Assembly: GCA_910579605.1 (NCBI GenBank)
Contig: CAJTUG010000048.1
Location: 5,047-10,139 of the forward strand
DNA length: 5,093 nt
DNA from: an uncultured Muribaculaceae bacterium
Lineage (GTDB): Bacteria > Bacteroidota > Bacteroidia > Bacteroidales > Muribaculaceae
Reading direction: 5' to 3'
Below the pieces are notes generated by a model that was not told the origin of the DNA, did no database searches, and saw only the letters and a program-made list of their open reading frames with translations. Below are positions 1 through 5,093 of this stretch, piece after piece. The position numbers were made by a program, and so were the translations under genes. Numbering within the stretch: the stretch's first letter is position 1; each line of letters starts with the position of its first letter.

Positions 1-254
1 GCCACAACATGGTTACTGAAAATGAGCTTATCTACAGCGATCCATCAGATGGTGCAGTTATTGAAATTGCTCGTGGAGATAAAGGCGCGGCAATAATCAA
101 TTTCTCCGCACAGACCCACAGCGTGGATTTGCCAGCTTCGTTGCCCAATGGTGAATATAAAGATGCTGTATATGGCAAAACTTTCAAAGTTGCCGACGGC
201 AGAATAACCGGCGAAGCTGCCCCCAACGGAACCTATATTCTCTATGCTAAATAA
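1..254 (+). CDS. C-terminal end of a probable alpha-amylase family (GH13) glycoside hydrolase, 5' partial
   Basis: This is the last 84 or so codons of a gene that begins before the window; the frame is open to base 3 (His-Asn before the first Met at 9), so that Met is probably internal. The visible part reads as a small all-beta domain: a segment with ARGDKGAAIINFS, then alternating strands with LPNGEYKDAVYGKTF and a closing NGTYILYAK before the TAA stop. The order 'RGdkG-xxxIN ... LPxGxYxDxxxG ... Y' is what I know from the C-terminal beta-sandwich domain of alpha-amylases, which packs on the catalytic barrel. The barrel and its catalytic residues lie outside the window, so substrate and localisation cannot be read. 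The gene is followed by a strong terminator. Another carbohydrate-active enzyme with a similar C-terminal sandwich is the main alternative. Confidence 0.7.
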   Translation, partial: HNMVTENELIYSDPSDGAVIEIARGDKGAAIINFSAQTHSVDLPASLPNGEYKDAVYGKTFKVADGRITGEAAPNGTYILYAK

Positions 255-269
255 TTAATTATCTCTATA

Positions 270-310
270 AAGCCGCCGGAGATATCCCTTTCCGGCGGTT
301 TTTTCTTTTT
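270..310 (+). terminator. Intrinsic terminator after the glycoside hydrolase gene
   Basis: CCGCCGGA (273-280) pairs perfectly with TCCGGCGG (291-298) around a 10-nt loop. The stem lengthens by a G-T wobble and A-T pairs (270-272 with 299-301) and runs into a T tract at 299-310 broken by one C. It lies 18 nt after the stop codon at 254. The GC-rich stem with a T-run is a textbook Rho-independent terminator on the plus strand. The minus strand has only a short A/T stretch beyond the stem, so activity in that direction is less likely. Confidence 0.9.
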
Positions 311-314
311 GTTT

Positions 315-1214
315 ATGAATAAAGTTCTAAAAGGTCATGCAGCGATGGCCGGAGCTAATATTATGTGGGGCATGATGTCGCCGATATCCAAGTTCGTACT
401 TGCGGCAGGCTTGGTAAGCCCTCTATTGTTGACGCAATTCAGGGTTGTCGGTGCGGCATTACTCTTCTGGGTTGCAGGTTTATTCACCCCAAAAGACAAA
501 GTCCCTTTTCCAGACATTTTGCGTATGGCTGGAGCTGCGTGTCTTGCTATTGTGTTCAACCAGGGAAGTTTTATTTTTGGCGTAGGTCTCACATCTCCTT
601 CTGAAGCATCTATAATTACCACCACTATGCCTATGTGGGTAATATTATTGTCATGGCTTTTTCTCGGCGATTCAATAACGGGTAAAAAGTTTGCAGGATT
701 GCTTCTCGGAGCTTCAGGCGCGTTGATTCTCGTTTTGAATGCAAAGGGGAGCGGTGTGGAAGGTGATAATCCTACCCTCGGTGATATCCTTGTTCTTACT
801 GCTCAGTTGAGCTACGCTTTATATCTGACAATCTTCAAGAACTTTATACGCAAATATAGTCTTATTACGCTCATGAAATGGATGTTCCTTTTTGCTTCTA
901 TAGCTATGTCTCCGGCTCTTTTCCATTCCATCCCGGAAACAATGTGGTCGCAAATAGATACATTGCAATGGTGCGCTGTTGCATATGTAGTTGTAGGAGG
1001 TACATTTTTAGCATATATTCTCAGCACTGCCGGACAAAAAGTCCTGAGTCCCTCGGTTGTTGGCATGTACAATTATGTACAGCCCATCGTTGCTTCTATG
1101 CTCGGTATCGCAATCGGTCTCGACAACTTTAATTTCCCTAAAGCAATAGCGATAGTTCTAATTTTCTCCGGTGTTTATCTTGTTACTAAGAGCGTTGCTT
1201 TAAAGCAAAAATAG
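315..1214 (+). CDS. EamA/DMT-superfamily permease (10 TM drug/metabolite transporter)
   Basis: The product is a 299-residue inner-membrane protein with about ten hydrophobic helices, roughly at residues 10-30, 34-56, 68-90, 96-118, 124-142, 155-174, 183-205, 215-238, 246-268 and 274-292. This is two tandem EamA repeats of five helices each, and the length is normal for the family. Typical signatures are the first-helix segment ANIMWGMMSPISK, the EASIITTTMPMWV segment at the start of helix 4, WLFLGDSITGKKFAGLLLGASG (helices 4-5) and, in the second repeat, the SPSVVGMYNYVQPIVAS stretch of helix 9. DMT members export or import small metabolites such as amino acids, nucleosides or drugs; nothing here shows the substrate. 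I chose ATG 315 because MNKxxKGH before the first helix is usual in relatives. TTG 309 would add two residues inside the upstream terminator's T-run, and ATG 345 (MAGANIMWG) would remove ten. No clear ribosome-binding site or promoter precedes it. It converges on the acyl-CoA dehydrogenase gene. Confidence 0.9.
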   Translation: MNKVLKGHAAMAGANIMWGMMSPISKFVLAAGLVSPLLLTQFRVVGAALLFWVAGLFTPKDKVPFPDILRMAGAACLAIVFNQGSFIFGVGLTSPSEASIITTTMPMWVILLSWLFLGDSITGKKFAGLLLGASGALILVLNAKGSGVEGDNPTLGDILVLTAQLSYALYLTIFKNFIRKYSLITLMKWMFLFASIAMSPALFHSIPETMWSQIDTLQWCAVAYVVVGGTFLAYILSTAGQKVLSPSVVGMYNYVQPIVASMLGIAIGLDNFNFPKAIAIVLIFSGVYLVTKSVALKQK

Positions 1215-1217
1215 AAA

Positions 1218-1276
1218 TCACCACATCAAAAAAACGGATTGTCCCGCAAGGAACAATCCGTTTTTTGATGTGGTGA
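1218..1276. terminator. Bidirectional terminator between convergent genes, long palindrome
   Basis: The left arm TCACCACATC, then seven A, then CGGATTGT (1218-1242) pairs with ACAATCCG, six T, GATGTGGTGA (1253-1276); the only flaw is one extra A in the left arm. The loop TCC-CGCAA-GGA region (1242-1252) can fold further. The core CGGATTGT/ACAATCCG hairpin is followed by T6 reading rightwards and by T7 reading leftwards, so it can end both the permease transcript and the etfBA-dehydrogenase transcript. It starts 3 nt after the permease stop and ends 8 nt from the dehydrogenase stop, so it fills the whole intergenic space. Confidence 0.93.
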
Positions 1277-1284
1277 AATACAGC

Positions 1285-2988
1285 TTATTTCACGCCATAA
1301 GCTGCCAATTCCTCAACGTTAAAATTATTGATGAAATCACAATGTTTAGCAACTTCGGCTTGAACAAGGTTGGTATATACTGTTGCCGAAGCGGTGAAGC
1401 TTTCGGTGGTTTTTGCGTCCATAAGCATTAGGTAGCTCATAATTATACCGCCAGCCATTTCTACGAGTCTGCGGGCCATGAAATCAAGATAAGCTTGATT
1501 ATTGGCTGCGGTGACTTTTTCAACAGCTTTCAGGTAATCTTCTGTCATGCTTTTGAGTTTTTCAGCAAGAGGTGCGAGATTTCCCGAGAAACCTTCGGCA
1601 GCATATTCTTCGATAAGGTTTGCATAAGTGCCGGTGGTCACGTGGCGGATAGCTGCAACAACCTGAAGCTGAGTAGTACCTTCGTAGATAGATGTGATAC
1701 GGGCGTCGCGGTAAATACGTTCGCAGGCATAATCTTTCATAAAGCCGGAACCGCCATGGATTTGGATACAGTCGTAAGCATTTTGGTTGCAGTATTCACT
1801 TCCCATGCCCTTGGCCATAGGAGTGAGAGCATCTGCTTTACGGCTGTATTTCTTCATTTCTGCACGTTCCTCATCGGTAAGTTTGCGTTCGCGTGCTATG
1901 TCTTCATAAACTTTATACATGTCTACTGCACGGGCGCACTCGTAGAGAAGGCTGCGAGAAGCATCAAGTTTTGCTTTCATGATAGCCAACATCTCGCTTA
2001 CAGCAGGGAATTCTATAATGGCTTTGCCAAATTGGCGACGTTCTTCTGCATATTGTTTTGCTTCGCGATAGGCAAGCTCGCTCACACCTACGCTTTGGGC
2101 TGCAATACCGAGACGGGCACCATTCATAAGAGCCATGACATATTTAATAAGACCCATACGGCGAGAACCGCAAAGTTCGGCAGGCGCATTTTTATACACA
2201 AGTTCGCATGTAGGAGAACCCTTGATACCCATTTTGTTCTCAATGCGGCGGACGGTAACGCCACCGTTGCGTTTGTCGTAGATAAACATAGATAGGCCAC
2301 GACCGTCTTTAGTTCCTTCTTCAGAACGAGCGAGAACCAAGTGGATATCGGAGTCCCCGTTGGTGATGAAGCGCTTAACGCCGTTGAGTACCCAAGTGCC
2401 ATCTTCTTTTTGAGTGGCTTTGAGCATTACACTCTGGAGGTCGGAACCGGCATCTGGTTCTGTCAAGTCCATGCTCATGGTTTCGCCTTCGCAAACACGG
2501 GGTATGTATTTGGCACGTTGTTCTTCCGAGCCGAATTCATAAAGGGTTTCTGCGCAGTCTTGTAAGCCCCAGAGGTTTTCAAAACCGGTATCTGCGCGGC
2601 TCACAATGTCTGCAGCCATGATGTAAGGAGTGATGGGGAAATTCAAACCTCCAAAGCGACGAGGCATAGACATTCCCATGAGGCCTGCTTTGCGGCACAC
2701 ATCAAGGTTTTCTACGGTGCCGTCGGCATAAATGGCGCGGCCATCGGCGCAAGAAGCACCCTGGTGGTCTACGGATTCTGCGTTGTCGGCAATTGTGGTT
2801 CCGCAGATTTCGCCTACGATTTCCAACACTTTGTCGAAATTATCCATCGCATCCTCAAAATCACGAGGTGCATAGTCAAATTTTTCGGCATCGGTATAAT
2901 CGCGCTCTTTGAGGGCTACGATTTTCTGCATCAAGGGGTGGTTTAAGTGGTGCTTGAGTGCAGGATTATCTGTATAGAAATTAGCCAT
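1285..2988 (-). CDS. Acyl-CoA dehydrogenase, large form with C-terminal extension
   Basis: The protein has 567 residues and is a flavoenzyme that oxidises acyl-CoA to trans-2-enoyl-CoA, or runs in reverse as an enoyl-CoA reductase, with ETF as electron partner. Domains in order: an N-terminal helical domain with a family-typical lead-in of about 40 residues (1-165), the central beta domain with the FAD/substrate motif MDLTEPDAGSD (173-183) and the WVLNGVKRFITNG segment (199-211), and the C-terminal helical domain with ERRQFGKAI (316-324) and IQIHGGSGFMKDY (408-420). IYEGTTQLQ (434-442) carries Glu436 at the catalytic-base position of short- and medium-chain enzymes. Two features differ from the roughly 380-residue butyryl-CoA dehydrogenases: a charged helical insertion at about 355-385 and an extra helical C-terminal part at about 450-567, like the C-terminal domain of longer FadE-type proteins. 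Chain length specificity cannot be read. It starts 8 nt after etfA without a Shine-Dalgarno sequence and is last in the operon. No truncation is seen. Confidence 0.95.
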   Translation of the reverse strand: MANFYTDNPALKHHLNHPLMQKIVALKERDYTDAEKFDYAPRDFEDAMDNFDKVLEIVGEICGTTIADNAESVDHQGASCADGRAIYADGTVENLDVCRKAGLMGMSMPRRFGGLNFPITPYIMAADIVSRADTGFENLWGLQDCAETLYEFGSEEQRAKYIPRVCEGETMSMDLTEPDAGSDLQSVMLKATQKEDGTWVLNGVKRFITNGDSDIHLVLARSEEGTKDGRGLSMFIYDKRNGGVTVRRIENKMGIKGSPTCELVYKNAPAELCGSRRMGLIKYVMALMNGARLGIAAQSVGVSELAYREAKQYAEERRQFGKAIIEFPAVSEMLAIMKAKLDASRSLLYECARAVDMYKVYEDIARERKLTDEERAEMKKYSRKADALTPMAKGMGSEYCNQNAYDCIQIHGGSGFMKDYACERIYRDARITSIYEGTTQLQVVAAIRHVTTGTYANLIEEYAAEGFSGNLAPLAEKLKSMTEDYLKAVEKVTAANNQAYLDFMARRLVEMAGGIIMSYLMLMDAKTTESFTASATVYTNLVQAEVAKHCDFINNFNVEELAAYGVK

Positions 2989-2996
2989 GGTGCTGA

Positions 2997-4025
2997 TTAC
3001 TTAGAGTTCTTTTTGTAGTATTTGATGAGCTTGGGTACAACCTCTTCCATATCGCCGGTTATTACATAGTCGGCAATAGTATTAATGGGAGCGTTGGGGT
3101 CGTTGTTGATAGAAATGATGATGGAGCTTTCCTGCATGCCGGCGATATGCTGGATTTGACCCGAAATGCCGCATGCTATATAAAGCTTGGGTCGCACCGT
3201 TACACCGGTCTGGCCGATTTGACGTTCGTGTTCAATAAATCCGGCATCTACAGCAGCGCGAGAAGCACCTACCTCAGCTCCTAATGTGTTGGCAAGGTCA
3301 AAAAGAAGCTGGAAATTTTCTTTTGAGCCCACACCATAGCCGCCAGCTACAATAATAGGACTGTTCTTAATGTTTACTTTGGATTTCTCTATGTGGCGAT
3401 CAATGATTTCTACAACGAAATCGGTATCGGCAACATATTTCTTGGGATCCAAATTCACGACGGTGCCATTATAGTTTTCGTCGCGGATTTCTTTTTTCAT
3501 CACACCTTCGCGCACGGTGGCCATCTGCGGGCGGCATTCCGGGTTCACGATAGTAGCAACGATGTTGCCGCCAAATGCCGGTCGGATTTGATACAGCAAG
3601 TCGTGGTATTCTTTGCCGGTTTTTGGATCGGTGTGGTCTCCGATTTCAAGAGCGGTGCAGTCTGCTGTCAAACCGCTGTGGAGGCAAGAGCTCACACGTG
3701 GACCCAAGTCGCGGCCAATGCAGGTTGCGCCCATAAGGCAAACCTGAGGTTTGAGCTCGCGGAAAAGGTTGATGAGTACAGCTGAATGGGGGTTAGATGT
3801 GTAAGGATAAAGACGAGCGTCTTCAACTTTGTAAACGGTATCTACGCCATAGGGGAATACCTGTTTCTCTATACCTTCGAGTTTGTCGCCAATTACGAGA
3901 GCTTCAAGTTTAACACCTAAACGGTCGGCAAGCACACGGCCTTTAGTAAGGAGTTCGAGGCTCACATCGGCCACTCGTCCGTCTTCGTATTCGCAGTATA
4001 CTATGAGGTTGTTTTGTTCTGCCAT
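2997..4025 (-). CDS. etfA: Electron transfer flavoprotein alpha subunit
   Basis: This 342-residue protein is the large ETF subunit, a cytoplasmic partner that carries FAD and passes electrons to or from the dehydrogenase. Residues about 5-190 are the N-terminal adenine-nucleotide-hydrolase-like domain. The C-terminal FAD domain has the full motif set: GGYGVGS (228-234), GASRAAVD (253-260, Arg256 near the flavin), QIGQTGVTVRP (269-279), GISGQIQH (286-293), NNDPNAPI (307-314) and ADY (318-320). RPAFGGN (148-154) and RPQMATVREG (165-174) are forms I know from EtfA of butyryl-CoA dehydrogenase complexes in anaerobes; the human protein differs there. I place the start at ATG 4025 (MAEQNNLIVYCEYE), where family homology begins. 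A TTG at 4094 would add 23 residues that overlap etfB and look unrelated. The 31-nt gap after etfB is A/T-rich and has no Shine-Dalgarno sequence. Confidence 0.96.
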   Translation of the reverse strand: MAEQNNLIVYCEYEDGRVADVSLELLTKGRVLADRLGVKLEALVIGDKLEGIEKQVFPYGVDTVYKVEDARLYPYTSNPHSAVLINLFRELKPQVCLMGATCIGRDLGPRVSSCLHSGLTADCTALEIGDHTDPKTGKEYHDLLYQIRPAFGGNIVATIVNPECRPQMATVREGVMKKEIRDENYNGTVVNLDPKKYVADTDFVVEIIDRHIEKSKVNIKNSPIIVAGGYGVGSKENFQLLFDLANTLGAEVGASRAAVDAGFIEHERQIGQTGVTVRPKLYIACGISGQIQHIAGMQESSIIISINNDPNAPINTIADYVITGDMEEVVPKLIKYYKKNSK

Positions 4026-4056
4026 AGTTGGAAATTTTTGAATGGATTGGGATGTG

Positions 4057-4929
4057 TCAGCCAATTGTGTGGTTGGCGATAAGTTCTTTGACAAGTTCTT
4101 CTATCTGGGCATCGTCGTTGTCAAGGCGACGGCTTTCTTTGGCCGTGAATACCACGTTTTCAACGGTTTTTACCTTTGTGGGAGAACCGGGCAGCCCGAT
4201 TTGCTCGGGATCGGCTTCAACATATGCTGCACCCCATTCTTTGATTTGAAGTTCTGGATGAGCTGCCACCAGATCTGCTACAACTTGGGGGAGTTTGCTC
4301 ATTTCCGAAGGAGATGCGGCATTTTTGTATTTCATTAATCTCTTGGCGTTGCGCGGACGGCAGGGAGCCGCCGAACCGTTTACGGTTACTACGCATGGAA
4401 GCGGGGCTACAACTGTTTCTACACCATGTTCAAGGCGTCTTTTCACAGTTACTTTGCCGTCGGAAAGACCGAGTATCTCTTCGGCATATGTTACTTGAGG
4501 TATGCCGAGCTTTTCTGCAATTTGGGGACCAACCTGAGCTGTATCGCCGTCGATAGCTTGACGACCACCAAGGATGATATCATAGTTGCCAAATTTCTTT
4601 ACGGCTTGAGCGAGTGAGTAGGAAGTGGCAAGGGTGTCTGCGCCGCCAAATGGACGGTCTGTGAGAACAATGCCGCCGTCGGCACCGCGATAAATAGCTT
4701 CGCGGACAATTTCGGCTGCACGGGGAAGACCCATGGTCAACAAAGTGACGGTGCTTCCGGGGTTGGCTTCCTTGAGGCGGAGAGCTTGCTCGAGTGCATT
4801 AAGGTCTTCAGGGTTAAAGATTGCAGGTAGTGCGGCACGATTAATCGTACCGTCTTCCTTCATGGCATCTTTGCCTACGTTGCGGGTGTCTGGAACCTGC
4901 TTTGCAAGCACAATGATGTTGAGACTCAT
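4057..4929 (-). CDS. etfB: Electron transfer flavoprotein beta subunit
   Basis: This 290-residue protein is the small ETF subunit, which binds AMP in classical ETFs and a second FAD in bifurcating ones. It begins NIIVLAKQVPDT, then NPEDLNALEQAL (39-50), FGGADTLATS (94-103) and the nucleotide-binding GGRQAIDGDTAQVGP (121-135), followed by KLGIPQVTYAEEI. The last part has LPCVVTV (177-183) and IGLPGSPTKV (244-253). FGGADTLATS and AIDGDTAQVGP agree with the EtfB of Acidaminococcus/Clostridium Bcd-EtfAB as I recall it; human ETFB has AIDDDCNQTG at the second site. The protein is about 25-30 residues longer than most EtfB proteins, mainly through an insertion near residues 203-230. It is the first gene of the operon. 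ATG 4929 follows an A/T-rich leader (with the 12-bp palindrome TAATAATTATTA at 4942-4953) and no Shine-Dalgarno sequence, as is normal in Bacteroidota. Confidence 0.96.
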   Translation of the reverse strand: MSLNIIVLAKQVPDTRNVGKDAMKEDGTINRAALPAIFNPEDLNALEQALRLKEANPGSTVTLLTMGLPRAAEIVREAIYRGADGGIVLTDRPFGGADTLATSYSLAQAVKKFGNYDIILGGRQAIDGDTAQVGPQIAEKLGIPQVTYAEEILGLSDGKVTVKRRLEHGVETVVAPLPCVVTVNGSAAPCRPRNAKRLMKYKNAASPSEMSKLPQVVADLVAAHPELQIKEWGAAYVEADPEQIGLPGSPTKVKTVENVVFTAKESRRLDNDDAQIEELVKELIANHTIG

Positions 4930-4974
4930 AATAATGTATTTTAATAATTATTAGTATTCGTTGAAGGGTTTTTG

Positions 4975-4996
4975 CGAAAACTTTGGGCAGTTTTCG
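4975..4996. promoter_or_regulatory. Dyad at the predicted transcription start of the etf operon (operator or 5' hairpin)
   Basis: CGAAAACT (4975-4982) and AGTTTTCG (4989-4996) form a perfect 8-bp inverted repeat with a 6-nt centre. It begins where the operon's predicted transcript begins. It could be a repressor site on DNA or a stem-loop at the very 5' end of the mRNA. It is not followed by a T-run on either strand, so a terminator is unlikely. The symmetry is direct observation; the role is inference. Confidence 0.5.
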
Positions 4997-5024
4997 GCCA
5001 CAAAATTACATATTTTTGCCCAAA
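4982..5024. repeat. Inverted pair of TTTGGGCA elements around the -7 box
   Basis: TTTGGGCA at 4982-4989 recurs as its complement TGCCCAAA at 5017-5024, with 27 bp between them that include the -7 element at 5001-5008. The left copy covers the centre of the 4975-4996 dyad and the right copy lies in the promoter spacer. The pair could be a split binding site, but 8-bp matches in A/T-rich DNA also arise by chance. Confidence 0.35.
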
Positions 5025-5031
5025 AATCAAA
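5001..5031 (-). promoter_or_regulatory. Predicted Bacteroidota-type promoter of the etfBA-dehydrogenase operon
   Basis: Reading leftwards, TTTG (5031-5028) is followed after exactly 19 bp by TAATTTTG (5008-5001). This fits the Bacteroidota housekeeping consensus TTTG-N19-21-TAnnTTTG with no mismatch. Transcription would start near 4993-4997, giving a leader of about 65 nt before the etfB ATG. It is the only full consensus match that I noticed in the noncoding DNA of the window. Confidence 0.75.
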
Positions 5032-5034
5032 ACA

Positions 5035-5093
5035 TTAAGCTTTAGCAGAGGCGTTGCCCGGTGTTAAAATTTGTAATCGGAGCTGCTCTGAGT
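5035..5093 (-). CDS. Possible C-terminal tail of a further leftward gene, 5' partial, unidentified
   Basis: The minus strand is open from the window edge to a TAA at 5037-5035, giving 18 codons that end LRLQILTPGNASAKA. The stop lies just 3 bp before the -33 element of the etf promoter, a common arrangement. The stretch is too short to identify, and no terminator separates it from the promoter. A competing reading is a divergent rightward gene with a GTG start at 5061 (VLKFVIGAALS, like the start of a signal peptide or membrane helix). I slightly prefer the leftward tail but cannot decide. Confidence 0.25.
   Translation of the reverse strand, partial: SEQLRLQILTPGNASAKA

Noticed and set aside
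32..226. A 64-codon minus-strand frame opposite the glycoside hydrolase tail
   Set aside because: It has no motif or context, and the plus-strand frame has a coherent beta-domain pattern, a proper stop and a terminator.
1495..2295. A 266-codon open frame on the plus strand, antisense to the acyl-CoA dehydrogenase
   Set aside because: It lies wholly inside a well-supported gene. Its translation is rich in Cys, Phe and His without domain order, as expected for the complement of a conserved coding sequence.
3393..3785. A 130-codon open frame on the plus strand, antisense to etfA
   Set aside because: It is fully covered by the conserved etfA frame, shows no motif and has no promoter or start signal of its own.
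4026..4094. A longer etfA start at TTG 4094, overlapping etfB
   Set aside because: The 23 extra residues resemble no EtfA N-terminus and read through the 3' end of etfB; MAEQNNLIVY at 4025 fits the family start.
4942..4953. The palindrome TAATAATTATTA just before etfB as an operator
   Set aside because: Short A/T-only palindromes are common in A/T-rich Bacteroidota leaders. It lies within the transcribed leader, and nothing else supports a binding site.

Overview
The window looks like ordinary chromosome from an anaerobic member of Bacteroidota, most likely order Bacteroidales (a gut-commensal type such as the Muribaculaceae is a guess). Three signs support this. No start codon has a convincing Shine-Dalgarno sequence, and the regions before starts are A/T-rich. 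The operon promoter matches the Bacteroidota consensus TTTG-N19-TAnnTTTG exactly. The EtfA, EtfB and acyl-CoA dehydrogenase sequences are of the kind found in strict anaerobes.

Layout, left to right. Bases 1-254 (+) are the 3' end of a gene whose C-terminal beta domain resembles that of GH13 alpha-amylases. It closes with a strong intrinsic terminator at about 270-310. A ten-helix EamA/DMT-family permease (315-1214, +) starts almost directly after that terminator. It converges on a leftward operon, and the two share one long, nearly perfect palindrome (1218-1276) that has a T-run on both strands and should stop transcription from both sides.

The leftward operon fills 1285-4929 on the minus strand, in the order etfB, etfA, acyl-CoA dehydrogenase. 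The spacers are 31 and 8 nt, so one transcript is likely. The dehydrogenase exchanges electrons between an acyl-CoA/enoyl-CoA pair and the EtfAB flavoprotein. EtfA and EtfB carry motifs that I recall from the electron-bifurcating Bcd-EtfAB class of anaerobes and not from the mitochondrial class. An NADH- and ferredoxin-linked enoyl-CoA reductase is therefore a reasonable inference, although the dehydrogenase is a large 567-residue type and not the roughly 380-residue butyryl-CoA dehydrogenase.

The operon leader (4930-5034) contains the promoter, an 8-bp dyad at the predicted transcription start and an inverted pair of TTTGGGCA elements around the -7 box. The last bases (5035-5093) may hold the tail of another leftward gene or the first codons of a divergent one; this cannot be settled here. 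I found no mobile element, CRISPR array, tRNA or rRNA, and nothing I would call a wholly new system. The best leads are the possible bifurcating complex with an unusual dehydrogenase and the structured leader of its operon.
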